This document shows, in pieces, positions 28,345-37,014 of a stretch of DNA of 64,000 nt (position 1 is its first letter; each line of letters starts with the position of its first letter). The translations under genes were made by a program, and so were the position numbers. The stretch is taken from positions 1-64,000 of the forward strand of contig DVEG01000015.1 in assembly GCA_015295835.1 (NCBI GenBank), written 5' to 3'. The stretch is from Oscillatoriaceae cyanobacterium M7585_C2015_266 (GTDB lineage: Bacteria > Cyanobacteriota > Cyanobacteriia > Cyanobacteriales > Oscillatoriaceae). A model generated the notes under the pieces. That model had not been told where the DNA came from, searched no databases, and worked only from the letters and a program-made list of their open reading frames with translations.

Positions 28345-29640
28345 GTGGAATTCCTAATTATTTTCTTACTAATCTTAGCCAACGCCCTTTTTGTCCTTTC
28401 AGAAATGGCCATTGTCTCAGCCCGCAAGGTGCGGTTGCAACAGATGGCCAACCAGGGTGATGTCAAAGCGCGTGTAGCTTTAGATTTGGCAAATGCTCCT
28501 AATCAATTTTTGCCCACTGTTCAAATCGGAATCACTTTAATTGTTATTCTCTCCGGTGCTTTCGGTGAATCAACTATTGCTGCTAAATTAGTTCCTATTT
28601 TAATACAGATTCCGGGGTTGAAACCTTATTCGGAAGCGATCGCCTCAACAATTTCTATTTTTACTATCACTTACTTAACCTTAATTATCGGTGAACTGGT
28701 GCCTAAACGGCTAGCCCTCAACAATCCAGAACTTTTGGCTGCTGCTGTGGCAATTCCTATACGGATTTTAGCCAGAATTGCCGCTCCTTTTGTTTATCTG
28801 TTGGGAACTTCTACTGATATGGTAGTGCGTTTGTTGGGTATTCAACCCTCTTCTAAACCAGAAATTACTGAAGAAGAAATTAAAGTTCTGATTGAACAAG
28901 GCACAGAGGCTGGAACTTTTGAACAAGCCGAACAATATATGGTTGAGCGTGTTTTTCGTCTTAGCGATCGCCGTGTCAGTGCTTTAATGACTCCTCGCCC
29001 AGATATTGTCTGGCTTGATATTGATGATACTATGGAAAAAAACCGTCAAAAAATGCTCAACAGCACCCATACTCGTTTCCCAGTTTGTCAGGGCGGGCTT
29101 GATAATGTACTCGGTATTATTCATGTCAGTGATTTATTATCTCGCTCTCTTTCTGGTTTGCCTCTGGATTTAACAGTTTCTTTGCGCCGCTCTATTTATG
29201 TTCCAGAGAGTATGCGCGGTTTAAAAGTTCTGGAATTATTTAAACAATCCGGTACTCACTTAGCACTGGTAGTAGATGAATACGGTGTTATTCAGGGATT
29301 GGTTACCCTAAATGATATTTTATTTGAAATCGTCGGCGACATTCCTTCCACTGAGGAGCAAGATGAACCGAAAGCTGTGCAGCGCGAAGATGGCTCTTGG
29401 CTTTTAGATGGTATGTTGCCGATTGAAAAGTTTTTTGAATTGTTTGATATTGAGGATTCACTCGAAGACTGTAGCTATCACACAATGGGCGGTTTTGTGA
29501 TTGCTCACTTAGGTCGTATTCCTGTTGCAACTGACCATTTTGAATGGCGAAATTTCCGGTTTGAAATTATGGATATGGATGGCCATCGTGTAGATAAAAT
29601 TCTTGTTCTGCGGATTCCTCCTCAGTCTACTGCAAATTAG
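28345..29640 (+). CDS. CNNM/CBS-domain membrane protein (hemolysin C / CorC family)
   Basis: Residues 1 to about 190 form the CNNM (DUF21) membrane domain with four hydrophobic helices (FLIIFLLILANALFVLSEMA; FLPTVQIGITLIVILSGAFGES; IFTITYLTLIIGELVPKR). Residues 200-330 are a pair of CBS domains (RVSALMTPRPDIVWL; YGVIQGLVTLNDILFEIVGD), and the last 90 residues the CorC_HlyC domain. Related proteins export Mg2+ or Co2+ with Na+; the name hemolysin is historical. It begins with GTG (28345). Its end overlaps the convergent downstream gene by 14 bases. Confidence 0.9.
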   Translation: MEFLIIFLLILANALFVLSEMAIVSARKVRLQQMANQGDVKARVALDLANAPNQFLPTVQIGITLIVILSGAFGESTIAAKLVPILIQIPGLKPYSEAIASTISIFTITYLTLIIGELVPKRLALNNPELLAAAVAIPIRILARIAAPFVYLLGTSTDMVVRLLGIQPSSKPEITEEEIKVLIEQGTEAGTFEQAEQYMVERVFRLSDRRVSALMTPRPDIVWLDIDDTMEKNRQKMLNSTHTRFPVCQGGLDNVLGIIHVSDLLSRSLSGLPLDLTVSLRRSIYVPESMRGLKVLELFKQSGTHLALVVDEYGVIQGLVTLNDILFEIVGDIPSTEEQDEPKAVQREDGSWLLDGMLPIEKFFELFDIEDSLEDCSYHTMGGFVIAHLGRIPVATDHFEWRNFRFEIMDMDGHRVDKILVLRIPPQSTAN

Positions 29641-30049
29641 AATTAAATTCTTTATTAAGAAAAGCAACAAAATCTTCTACTGTTGAAAATTGACAAAGCT
29701 GCAAGCGCTCGCTAATATCTATTCCGAAACATTGGAAAAAATCTTCACAAAGATTTAACTGCCAGTCAAACCAGCAAATAAGACTGAAGTGTAAATCTCG
29801 CTCTAAGCGATCGCTTGGTCGAACTCTTGCCATCTGCAAACCGGAATATTTTTCTAAATATATATATACAAAAGCTACTACTGATTTAGCAATACATTTA
29901 TGTTGCCAAAAACACTCAAACCACTCATCCAGCGACAGAGCAGCTCGATGACGCAAGGCTTGATTAACAAGGCGTCTAATTTTAAGATCGGGACAGAGGT
30001 AATTGTAAGTGATAACACTGAAGAAAAAATTTTTAAGTCTACGCCACAT
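29627..30049 (-). CDS. Hypothetical protein, Trp/Phe/Cys-rich
   Basis: A 140-residue protein that I cannot place in a known family. It has a short basic N-terminus (MWRRLKNFFFSVITYNYL), an unusual content of aromatic residues and Cys (WFECFWQHKCIAKSVVAFVYIYLEKY), and a C-terminal helical part (FSTVEDFVAFLNKEF). No clear membrane helix except a possible short one around residues 55-66. It overlaps the end of the CBS gene by 14 bases on the other strand, and the aroA terminator lies upstream, so it needs its own promoter. Confidence 0.6.
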   Translation of the reverse strand: MWRRLKNFFFSVITYNYLCPDLKIRRLVNQALRHRAALSLDEWFECFWQHKCIAKSVVAFVYIYLEKYSGLQMARVRPSDRLERDLHFSLICWFDWQLNLCEDFFQCFGIDISERLQLCQFSTVEDFVAFLNKEFNSNLQ

Positions 30050-30060
30050 TTTTTGTTAAA

Positions 30061-30115
30061 ATAAAAAAGCTAAAGTTGAGCCTTTGTTATAGTATTCCCA
30101 ACTCAACTTTCAGCT
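30061..30115 (-). terminator. Intrinsic terminator of aroA
   Basis: On the minus strand AGCTGAAAGTTGAG pairs with CTCAACTTTAGCT (one bulge), followed by TTTTTTA. It lies 15 bp past the aroA stop. Confidence 0.85.
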
Positions 30116-30130
30116 ATACAGAGATAACAA

Positions 30131-31456
30131 TTAAGTACAAACTTGCTGTAAGGTAGCAATGAAGTCGGGATAGGAGATAGCAGCACACTGGGCGCGGTGG
30201 ATAGTAGTAATGCCTTTAGCATTAAGAGCAGCGATCGCCAGACTCATGGCCACGCGGTGGTCATCGTGACTATCTACATCAGTACCGACAATAGGCGCGC
30301 CACCGACAATTTCAAGCCCATCAGGCAATTCAGTAATACGGGCACCCAGTCGTTGCAATTGCGAAGCCATAACAGCAAGGCGATCGCTTTCCTTAACACG
30401 CAATTCTTGCGCATCCCGGATAACAGTAGTTCCTTTAGCAAACAGCGCCGCCACTGCCAAAATTGGAATTTCATCAATCAGACGCGGGATAATATCGCCA
30501 CTAATCGTACAACCTACTAACTGACTAGAGCGCGCCCGCAAATCCGCCACTGGTTCCCCAGCAACAACACGTTCATTTTGCAATTGAATATCCGCACCCA
30601 TCATTGCCAGGGCATCCAGAATCCCTGTGCGAGTGGGATTAACACCGACATTTTCAATCACCAGCTCCGAATCAGGCACACTTATTGCTGCCACTAGCCA
30701 GAATGCAGCGGAGCTGATATCCCCTGGCACGATAACTTTCTGAGCGTGTAGTTGAGCAGGTCCGGTTATTGTGACACTTTTATTTTCCAAATCAGTAGAA
30801 ACTTCCGCCCCGAAAGCCTTAAGCATTCGCTCACTATGATCTCGCGATAAAGCCGGTTCAGTGACAGTAGTTTTGCCCTCTGCCGTTAAACCAGCTAAGA
30901 GGATACAGGATTTTACCTGAGCAGAAGCAATAGGGGAATTATAGCGAATAGGCTGTAACTTTTGTCCGCGAATTGCCAAAGGTGCTAGAGCTCCGTCTTG
31001 ACGCCCCCAGATTTGAGCTCCCATTTGCCGTAGGGGTTGAACGACGCGAGACATAGGGCGCGAGCGCAGAGAATTATCGCCAGTAACAGAAAAAAACCGT
31101 CCAGATTGACCCGCTAAAAGTCCAAGCATTAGACGTATAGTAGTACCGGAATTGCCGGCATTAAGAACATCAGCAGGTTCTTGCAATTGGTTTACCCCAA
31201 TCCCCCGTACCCGCACCAATTCGGTATTAAGTTCAGAGATTTCTGCTCCCAGTGCCCGAAAGCAATTAGCAGTGCTGCGCGGATCTTCCCCCAGCAGCAA
31301 CCCTTCAATTGTAGTTTCTCCAGAAGCGATCGCCCCCAGCATTAAAGCCCTGTGGGAGATTGACTTATCTCCTGGTACCTTTACCCGCCCAGAAAGAGAA
31401 TAACCGCCACTTAGTGTTTTAATTTGCAATTGCTGCTGTTGTGTAACTGCGATCAT
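30131..31456 (-). CDS. aroA: 3-phosphoshikimate 1-carboxyvinyltransferase (EPSP synthase)
   Basis: A 441-residue EPSP synthase of the usual length. Visible motifs are [18 protein letters not shown] (N-terminal PEP site), [19 protein letters not shown], and [16 protein letters not shown] near the C-terminus. It joins phosphoenolpyruvate and shikimate-3-phosphate in the sixth step of the shikimate path, in the cytosol. At the position of the well-known GNAGTAMR inhibitor motif the sequence is GNSGTTIR, as in class II enzymes, which are described as less sensitive to glyphosate; that assignment is from memory. It is a single gene ending in a strong terminator. Confidence 0.97.
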   Translation of the reverse strand: MIAVTQQQQLQIKTLSGGYSLSGRVKVPGDKSISHRALMLGAIASGETTIEGLLLGEDPRSTANCFRALGAEISELNTELVRVRGIGVNQLQEPADVLNAGNSGTTIRLMLGLLAGQSGRFFSVTGDNSLRSRPMSRVVQPLRQMGAQIWGRQDGALAPLAIRGQKLQPIRYNSPIASAQVKSCILLAGLTAEGKTTVTEPALSRDHSERMLKAFGAEVSTDLENKSVTITGPAQLHAQKVIVPGDISSAAFWLVAAISVPDSELVIENVGVNPTRTGILDALAMMGADIQLQNERVVAGEPVADLRARSSQLVGCTISGDIIPRLIDEIPILAVAALFAKGTTVIRDAQELRVKESDRLAVMASQLQRLGARITELPDGLEIVGGAPIVGTDVDSHDDHRVAMSLAIAALNAKGITTIHRAQCAAISYPDFIATLQQVCT

Positions 31457-31643
31457 AATAGTTATCAGTTTCCCAGAATCTACGCGATCTGTTATCGTAT
31501 TAGAACTGGTGTCAGCTTGTTATATTTCAGACATTGTGCCCTCCCCTGCCGCTTTAAGCCTGTTTCTGCCCAGCCTTCTCTGCAACAAGCCTTCACCCTC
31601 CACAACCCTTATTTTCTCGACAATATAAAAATCATCTACAGCC

Positions 31644-32135
31644 ATGCTCACCCATCATCGCAAGCCCGTTTCCCTCTCTCTCGTATCCACAGACATGCCC
31701 ATCTGGTCTGTAGTCGAAACAGCAGCTACAATTTATCAAAAAGATCGCGATCGCTATCACCTGCTCCTCAACGAACCCGCCATTTACGAAAAAATCCCCT
31801 CCCCAAACACACCAGAAATCGCCACCTTACCAACAGCAGCAAAAACTCGCCTCCTGTGGCTTGAATTCTCCCCCTACCGAGTAATTCTGACTATGCAAGG
31901 AAACGGTTTTTTTAGTTACCGCCACCTTTGGGAGCGAGGCATGTACGGGCTGAGCCGTTACTGGCTGCTTGGTGATTCTTTCGGCAACAATAACCAAATT
32001 CGTCTCCGAAATTTCACCCGCAATCTCATCCTTGCCGGCAAACCCTTACCCGAACTGTTGCGTTTAGATTACGAACTTTGGGCAGAAAAAATACAATTAG
32101 GACGATATATTTTAAATTTGGAGATTCATTACTGA
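31644..32135 (+). CDS. Hypothetical protein, cyanobacterial
   Basis: This 163-residue protein is soluble and without recognisable domain. It includes a Trp-rich core (MPIWSVVETAATIYQKDRDRY, FLSYR-like GFFSYRHLWERGMYGLSRYWLLGD). In composition and style it resembles hypothetical proteins found only in cyanobacteria, but I cannot name a family. It lies between aroA (divergent) and a lipoprotein gene (convergent, 12 bp away). Upstream frames from 31424 that overlap it are in another phase and have no coding character. Confidence 0.65.
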   Translation: MLTHHRKPVSLSLVSTDMPIWSVVETAATIYQKDRDRYHLLLNEPAIYEKIPSPNTPEIATLPTAAKTRLLWLEFSPYRVILTMQGNGFFSYRHLWERGMYGLSRYWLLGDSFGNNNQIRLRNFTRNLILAGKPLPELLRLDYELWAEKIQLGRYILNLEIHY

Positions 32136-32146
32136 GTCTATCGGTT

Positions 32147-32629
32147 TTAATCTGCTTTTTTGCCGAGACAGTAGTTATTAATTTCCGCTGCTAAAACATC
32201 TGCTTTTTCAGCTGCTTGCTCGGCGATTTTCGCAGATGCTTCTACTTCAGATCTCGCCTTTTTTACTTTTTCTAAACCTGCTTGCGTCTCGTCAGCGCTT
32301 TTGGCAGTGACTAGGGCTTTTGCCGTAGTGCGAAATGCTTTACTCAAATCTCGATAGATTTCAGTGAAACGACTTTTAAATCCTTGCAGTTGCTTGTCTT
32401 TTAACTCGATTTTCTCTAACTGGGCAAGGGTGCTATCAAGCCCATCAGCAAGCTTATTTGCCGCTGCCGCATCATTACCTTGAAAATTAGTAACGATAGC
32501 GTGCCCTTTGTTGATGCCATCAATCAATTGATTGCACTCAGCTACTTTGTTATAGCCACAGGCAGCCACAAGCAGAGTCACGGAGGCGCTGAGTGAAATC
32601 ATAGAATATATTTGAAACAAATGCATCAA
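32147..32629 (-). CDS. Hypothetical lipoprotein, coiled-coil/helical
   Basis: The leader MMHLFQIYSMISLSASVTLL ends in the lipobox LVAAC (Cys24), so this 160-residue product is probably a lipid-anchored envelope protein. The mature part is highly helical and charged (AAAANKLADGLDSTLAQLEK, ARSEVEASAKIAEQAAEKADVLAAEIN) with cysteines at residues 31 and 154 that could link the ends. It is similar in style to cyanobacterial DUF-type coiled lipoproteins; function unknown. Confidence 0.75.
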   Translation of the reverse strand: MMHLFQIYSMISLSASVTLLVAACGYNKVAECNQLIDGINKGHAIVTNFQGNDAAAANKLADGLDSTLAQLEKIELKDKQLQGFKSRFTEIYRDLSKAFRTTAKALVTAKSADETQAGLEKVKKARSEVEASAKIAEQAAEKADVLAAEINNYCLGKKAD

Positions 32630-32729
32630 CGCGCTCCCAGTAAAAGTAAACCACTAACCGAGGCATTATAGCAATGAATGCTATGTTTGTAAAGGGGTGT
32701 TTGGCTGTAGCGCCCTCGTCTTCAGAGAG

Positions 32730-32771
32730 AAAAAAAAGAAAGAGGAATAAGAGAAGTTTAACCTATTCCTC
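32730..32771 (-). terminator. Intrinsic terminator of the iron-uptake porin
   Basis: On the minus strand GAGGAATA pairs with TATTCCTC across a 14-nt loop, followed by TTTCTTTTTTTTC. It begins 28 bp after the porin stop. Confidence 0.85.
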
Positions 32772-32798
32772 ACGAATTTTGAATTTCCAATTCACCAA

Positions 32799-34433
32799 TT
32801 AGAAACTAAAAGTTGTGCGCACAACCCCAATCACAATATCTTCATTATTCTTATTGTGATCAGGAGCAGTCAGCCAAATGATCCCAGGGGTAATGGCAAT
32901 ATTATCCGTCAATTTATACTCATAAAAAGCTTCCACATGCACAGAAGTATTCTTATCGGCGCCGAAGACATCAGGTAGCCCCGGTACAGCAGCAGAAACA
33001 CTGGAATTGCGCACCATAGGTTCTACCCCAACGATAATCGCTGCAACATTGCCTTGTTTACCGAGGTTGGGAAATGTCAGGGTAAGAGCTCCATTCCAAA
33101 TATCCATATCGCCCCTGTCAATTTGCCCGCCGAGGGTAGATAAAACTTGGGTGTTAGTATAACCAACCCATCCGCCGATAATAAACCGCTTACTAACTTG
33201 CCAAGAAGCTTGTAAACCGTAGGAGTTACTGGAAGTTGGCAAATCCAAGTCGGCTTGATTGGCAAGCACTGTGCGCAAATTGGCGCGGTTGCTGCCAGTG
33301 AGCATGTCATTGTTGTAAGAATTTAAGTAAGTAAGCCCAAGGGTAAAGCGCGCGCTTGGCTTAAAAGTAACCTGCGCCAGAGCGCCAAAAGCTCCATTAA
33401 AAAAACCATTACCCGGTTTGGGATCAAAGGCGTTAGTCGCTAAATATCCTAAGCTGACTTCTAGGCGCTCGCTGAATTCGTGCCTCACCCCAATTCCAGC
33501 ATTATTAATAAGATAATAAATCGAATTACGGGTAGCGAAGTTAGAAAGGGCACCGCTTGCTCCGTCGCCGTCGATATAAGGGTTAACAGTATTAGCAAAG
33601 TCATCTACAGCACCAGCATTTGCCTCAATAACAACCCTTGTCTTCTTGCCAATAGGGAAAGAATATAGCAGTGCATCTATAGCAACATCATTACTCCCCG
33701 TACTATAAGCCCCGGCAGCAAAACGCAAATCCCCCTCAGGTGCAGGGTGAGAATTAGCAGAAAAAGCATCCAACCCTACGATTTGCAATCGGGTTCTCAA
33801 GAGATCTTCGCCAGTGAAGCTGGTGTCGAAATTTAAACGAGTCCGCTGCCCTATGATTGTAGCAGTATTGGTATCTTTACCGAAGCTATCTGCCACAGCA
33901 AAGATAATTTCGCCATTTAGTTTGGTGGTGGTGGAAAATTGATTCGCTTCTAGTTCAGCGGTGCGGGCTTCTAGGGAATCCACTCGCCCTCTTAGAGTCG
34001 CCAATTCGCTAGAGAATTCTTCCATTAGCCGCTGGAGCACGGCTAAATCTTCTCGCGTCGCTAATCGGGAGGTATCGGCAGAGCCGATGAGTTGTGTAAT
34101 TGTTTCTAAACAGGCATTTAACCCGGCGGCGAATTCGTAGCGTGTCATAGCGCGATTGCCTCGGAAGGAGCCGTCGGGATACCCGGCGATACAGCCATAG
34201 CGCTCTACTAGGTTTTGCAAAGCTTGAAATGCCCAGTCAGTCGGTTGAACATCTGAGAGTTGAGAAACTGAGGTTATTCGGTTGAGGGCGGTTTTGTCGA
34301 GGAAAGGGATTGTGTTCGTAACTGGTTTATCTACTGCAACTGCTTTGCTTCCGGCTGCTACGACAAGAGCCGCTGCCAGTGCTCCTGGTGTTATTTTTAA
34401 TAATATTTGTAATAATCTTGAGGAGATTTTCAC
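32799..34433 (-). CDS. Iron-uptake outer-membrane porin with SLH domain
   Basis: A 544-residue porin. A signal peptide (residues 1-33, ending AVA-VDK) is followed by one SLH domain (about 55-120: VSQLSDVQPTDWAFQALQNLVERYGCIAGYPDGSFRG...), a coiled segment (130-165: LMEEFSSELATLRGRVDSLEARTAELEANQ), then a long beta barrel to the terminal Phe (TFSF). This is the layout of cyanobacterial SLH-porins (Slr1908-type), which pass inorganic iron through the outer membrane. The SLH domain and coil would tether it to the peptidoglycan-linked polysaccharide. A perfect Fur box lies 82 bp upstream, which independently supports iron control. It ends at a strong terminator. Confidence 0.92.
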   Translation of the reverse strand: MKISSRLLQILLKITPGALAAALVVAAGSKAVAVDKPVTNTIPFLDKTALNRITSVSQLSDVQPTDWAFQALQNLVERYGCIAGYPDGSFRGNRAMTRYEFAAGLNACLETITQLIGSADTSRLATREDLAVLQRLMEEFSSELATLRGRVDSLEARTAELEANQFSTTTKLNGEIIFAVADSFGKDTNTATIIGQRTRLNFDTSFTGEDLLRTRLQIVGLDAFSANSHPAPEGDLRFAAGAYSTGSNDVAIDALLYSFPIGKKTRVVIEANAGAVDDFANTVNPYIDGDGASGALSNFATRNSIYYLINNAGIGVRHEFSERLEVSLGYLATNAFDPKPGNGFFNGAFGALAQVTFKPSARFTLGLTYLNSYNNDMLTGSNRANLRTVLANQADLDLPTSSNSYGLQASWQVSKRFIIGGWVGYTNTQVLSTLGGQIDRGDMDIWNGALTLTFPNLGKQGNVAAIIVGVEPMVRNSSVSAAVPGLPDVFGADKNTSVHVEAFYEYKLTDNIAITPGIIWLTAPDHNKNNEDIVIGVVRTTFSF

Positions 34434-34514
34434 TGTTTTTATCCTTTTGCGCTTTTAAACACGTGCAAAATTTTATAAATTACGATTGCGACTGTATAAG
34501 CCTAGTGACAACAA

Positions 34515-34531
34515 ATGATAATTATTATCAT
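34515..34531. promoter_or_regulatory. Fur box between the porin and the divergent HTH gene
   Basis: ATGATAATTATTATCAT is a perfect palindrome and contains TGATAAT-T-ATTATCA, the 7-1-7 Fur consensus, followed by a further half-site ATAATGATG. It lies 82 bp before the porin start and 150 bp before the start of the opposite gene, so one or both may be iron-repressed. Confidence 0.85.
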
Positions 34532-34680
34532 AATGATGGCGGGTTGGCAATGGGGGATTATAAACGGGCTGGTGTTTTAGAATTAAAAAGCGAAAGTGTC
34601 TGTGCCTTGGGCGGCGAATTCGAGGAGTGGAGGAATTAGCAAAAGTGCAGGCACAAGCACAGGTTAAGGAAAAAAAAGAG

Positions 34681-35304
34681 ATGACTGCAGACAGCAAAGA
34701 CATCAAGAGTGTCGAGAAAAGTTCTGGGGCATACCTGGTTCTATTGATCCTGATCGTCATTGGGTTTGTGGCCCTCGCCGAGGCTGAAAAAATTGTCCTA
34801 CCTTTAGTTGCGCTTGCCGGGATTGGATGGGCGTGGAAGCGCTACCAGAAACAGCAGCAAAAAAAACTGGCTCACCTGAACGCAGTTTTCTACAAGCTGA
34901 TTCAGGAAAATCAGGGGCGAATCACTGCCCTAGACTTAGCTATGAAATCTAACATGCCTGCAGAAGAAGTGCAGAAGTACCTCAACCAGAAAATGAGAGA
35001 ATTTTCTGCACAACTGGAAGTAACCGAGCAAGGTGGTTTATTATATTATTTTGAAACCGCATTAGCGCCAGTTTTTAAGGAATATAATATAGATGACTCC
35101 CTGAAATTGTCGCTGACGCAAATTGAACTGGCGAAACGCTTGAAAGTTCATCCCACTACTGTAAGCAAGTGGAAAAACAAGCCAGAATTTCCCGAATGGA
35201 GCCGCAGCAAAGATCCAGAGGCGCGGGCGTGGAAGTATGACGCTCTCTCGAAGCGGTTTGCTCCGTGGCGGGGAGAAGGGCGTATTTTAAATAAGAGGGA
35301 GTAG
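34681..35304 (+). CDS. Membrane protein with C-terminal helix-turn-helix-like segment
   Basis: I start at ATG 34681 (MTADSKDIKSVEK; AAGAG just upstream), giving 207 residues; the open frame reaches back to 34627. Residues about 17-50 hold one or two membrane helices (LVLLILIVIGFVALAEAEK, IVLPLVALAGIGWAWKRY). A helical middle (KLAHLNAVFYKLIQENQGRITALDLAMKSN-type) follows that resembles a winged-helix fold, and the tail has a clear helix-turn-helix (LSLTQIELAKRLKVHPTTVSKWKNKPEF). A membrane-tethered DNA-binding protein would be unusual; it might instead be a fold used for protein contact. It shares its upstream region, including the Fur box, with the iron porin. Confidence 0.7.
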   Translation: MTADSKDIKSVEKSSGAYLVLLILIVIGFVALAEAEKIVLPLVALAGIGWAWKRYQKQQQKKLAHLNAVFYKLIQENQGRITALDLAMKSNMPAEEVQKYLNQKMREFSAQLEVTEQGGLLYYFETALAPVFKEYNIDDSLKLSLTQIELAKRLKVHPTTVSKWKNKPEFPEWSRSKDPEARAWKYDALSKRFAPWRGEGRILNKRE

Positions 35305-35377
35305 GCATGAGTAGTGATCGCAGTCAGCAGTTGCATATATTAGATTAAAAAAAATTGCCCTGGCAGCAAAAATAAAA

Positions 35378-35437
35378 ACCCGGTTTTTTTCGATAAGTGC
35401 GCTTGCCCCCCAAACTCAATTTTTTAAAAAACCGGGT
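35378..35437. repeat. Palindrome of the ACCGGGTTTCT family (copy 2)
   Basis: ACCCGGTTTTTT (35378-35389) faces AAAAAACCGGGT (35426-35437), twelve perfect pairs around a 36-nt loop. The first arm runs into TTTTTTT, so it may act as a terminator for the preceding gene. It ends 41 bp before the cupin start. Confidence 0.65.
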
Positions 35438-35477
35438 TCTAAAATTAAAACTCACACTATTCAAAGGAAGGCAGACT

Positions 35478-35909
35478 ATGACCGAATCTCACAATAGCGA
35501 AGGAATTGACAGCGCGCCGACATTGCCGGAAAATAAAAATATTCAGGAACGATTCTGGGGAAAAGTCACCGTTTTAGAAGAAGGACCGCGCTATCGAATT
35601 AATCACATCGTCATCAAGCCCAACCATACCATGACGACGCAAATTCACTATCATCGCAGCGAACACTGGGTAGTCGTTTCCGGTACGGCTAGGGTCATTT
35701 GTGGCGAAAAAGAATTACTGCTTACCCCCAACCAATCAACTTATGTGCCGCCTTGCACACCACACCGCGTTGAAAATCCAGGAATGATTCCTCTACAGAT
35801 TATTGAAGTTCAGAATGGCGAATATCTAGGGGAGGATGACACGATCCGGCTGCAAAAGAATCAGACTCGTGCAACTGAAGAGGTTTCTAGCCAGAATGCC
35901 GGTACTTGA
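35478..35909 (+). CDS. Cupin protein, mannose-6-phosphate isomerase type II C-terminal domain
   Basis: From ATG 35478 (AAGGAAGG upstream) the product has 143 residues and is a single cupin barrel: ERFWGKVTVLEEGPRYRINHIVIKPN, then metal ligands in QIHYHRSEHWVVVSGTARV and second motif TYVPPCTPHRVENPG. This is the C-terminal part of type II phosphomannose isomerases, here as a stand-alone protein. Stand-alone versions are common in cyanobacteria and are annotated as mannose-6-phosphate isomerase. Whether it really interconverts fructose-6-P and mannose-6-P without the nucleotidyltransferase half is unproven. It is convergent with the pentapeptide gene. Confidence 0.87.
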   Translation: MTESHNSEGIDSAPTLPENKNIQERFWGKVTVLEEGPRYRINHIVIKPNHTMTTQIHYHRSEHWVVVSGTARVICGEKELLLTPNQSTYVPPCTPHRVENPGMIPLQIIEVQNGEYLGEDDTIRLQKNQTRATEEVSSQNAGT

Positions 35910-35930
35910 TTGGAAACAGATAAAAACGTC

Positions 35931-35953
35931 TTGGGTGGGCAAATCCCACCCAA
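35931..35953. terminator. Bidirectional hairpin terminator
   Basis: TTGGGTGGG-CAAAT-CCCACCCAA, nine perfect pairs, followed by TTTAG on the plus strand. It sits 21 bp after the cupin stop and 5 bp from the stop of the convergent pentapeptide gene. Confidence 0.8.
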
Positions 35954-35958
35954 TTTAG

Positions 35959-36711
35959 TTAGTGACCCTCTATTCGGATTACCGAGTTACCCAACGGTAG
36001 AGTTGCTCCTCCTAGGGAGACATTGCTGAGGTCAACATTTATCAATTTAGCACCGATGAGATTAGCACCTGCGAGATTAGCGTGGGCAAGCTCGGAGCCG
36101 TTGAGAATAGCACCGGCGAGATCAGAACCGCTGAGGTTAGCACCCGCGAGATTAGCTCCGCTCAAATCTGCATCGCGCAGATTGACACCATATATTTCTA
36201 GAGGCATGGGAGTGCCGCTGATGAGAACAACATTTGCCATTTTGGCGATAGACTGCTGAGCTTTATAAAGGTTGGCACCCTTGAGATCGGCACTTTCCAG
36301 ATTGGCTCCAATTAGATTGGCTCTAGTGAGATTGGCATTTTGCAGGTTGGCAATTACCATACCCGCCATGCTGAGATTTGCACCTTTTAAATTTGCTTCT
36401 TTCAACTGGGCTCCGTGCAGTTTGGCTGCTACAAAAGAAGCACCCTCTAATTTAGCCCCAGTCAGATCAGCTTTATTGAGATTGGCTTCATTGAAATTAG
36501 CTCTTCTGAGGTTGGCACCCTGAAGATTAGCTCCCCTGAGGTTGGCACCGCTGAGGTTCACCCCGACTAATTGAGCTCCGCTGAGGTCGCAACCTTGACA
36601 ATCTTTAGTTTCGAGCAACTGTTTCAGGTGTGTGGGATTTTCCGCTACAACTGGAGTTGCTATAGCGATCGCTATCGAAACTGCTGTTGTTATTAAAATT
36701 TTTAGTTTCAT
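35959..36711 (-). CDS. Exported pentapeptide-repeat protein
   Basis: From ATG 36711 (MKLKILITTAVSIAIAIATP; GAGGGGAGTAAC just upstream) the product has 250 residues. A Sec signal peptide ends around VVA-E (residue 23). After a short linker (LKQLLETKDCQGCDLSGAQL, including CxxC) the rest is A(N/D)LXX pentapeptides to the end, so a secreted quadrilateral beta helix. The last strand pairs end in VRIEGH. The longer frame to 36765 would place the signal inside, so I reject it. Periplasmic or thylakoid-lumen location is likely; the function is unknown, as for most exported members. Confidence 0.88.
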   Translation of the reverse strand: MKLKILITTAVSIAIAIATPVVAENPTHLKQLLETKDCQGCDLSGAQLVGVNLSGANLRGANLQGANLRRANFNEANLNKADLTGAKLEGASFVAAKLHGAQLKEANLKGANLSMAGMVIANLQNANLTRANLIGANLESADLKGANLYKAQQSIAKMANVVLISGTPMPLEIYGVNLRDADLSGANLAGANLSGSDLAGAILNGSELAHANLAGANLIGAKLINVDLSNVSLGGATLPLGNSVIRIEGH

Positions 36712-37014
36712 TGTTACTCCCCTCAACAAGCCCATATTTATTATTATGAAATATTTTTTCATCAACTACTGTGACGCGCTCGCTCTTTTGTTTGTGATTC
36801 AAAACACATCCGATGAGCGGCCCACTGATGTTAAAAATAGTTTTTTTGTAGTTGTTTATATCACTTTACATTTTCTGCTAAAAGTTTTTCACATAAGCAA
36901 CCAAATTTTATAAATATAAAGAAAAAATTTGGTATTTACGGCAAGAAGGGGGAGCACAAGAAAGAATTTCGGCTAACAATAACGCTTGAGAAGAGAAAAT
37001 AATTCGTACTATCT
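36712..37014. other. 303-bp divergent intergenic region
   Basis: AT-rich promoter zone between the exported pentapeptide gene and the GUN4 gene. It includes a GCGCTCGC octamer at 36776. No gene or motif is recognised. Confidence 0.35.

Noticed and set aside
31424-31864. 146-residue plus frame over aroA start and the next gene
   Set aside because: Overlaps two better frames; no family resemblance, Arg/Ser-rich.
36023-36523. Antisense frames inside the exported pentapeptide gene
   Set aside because: Same repeat artefact as above.
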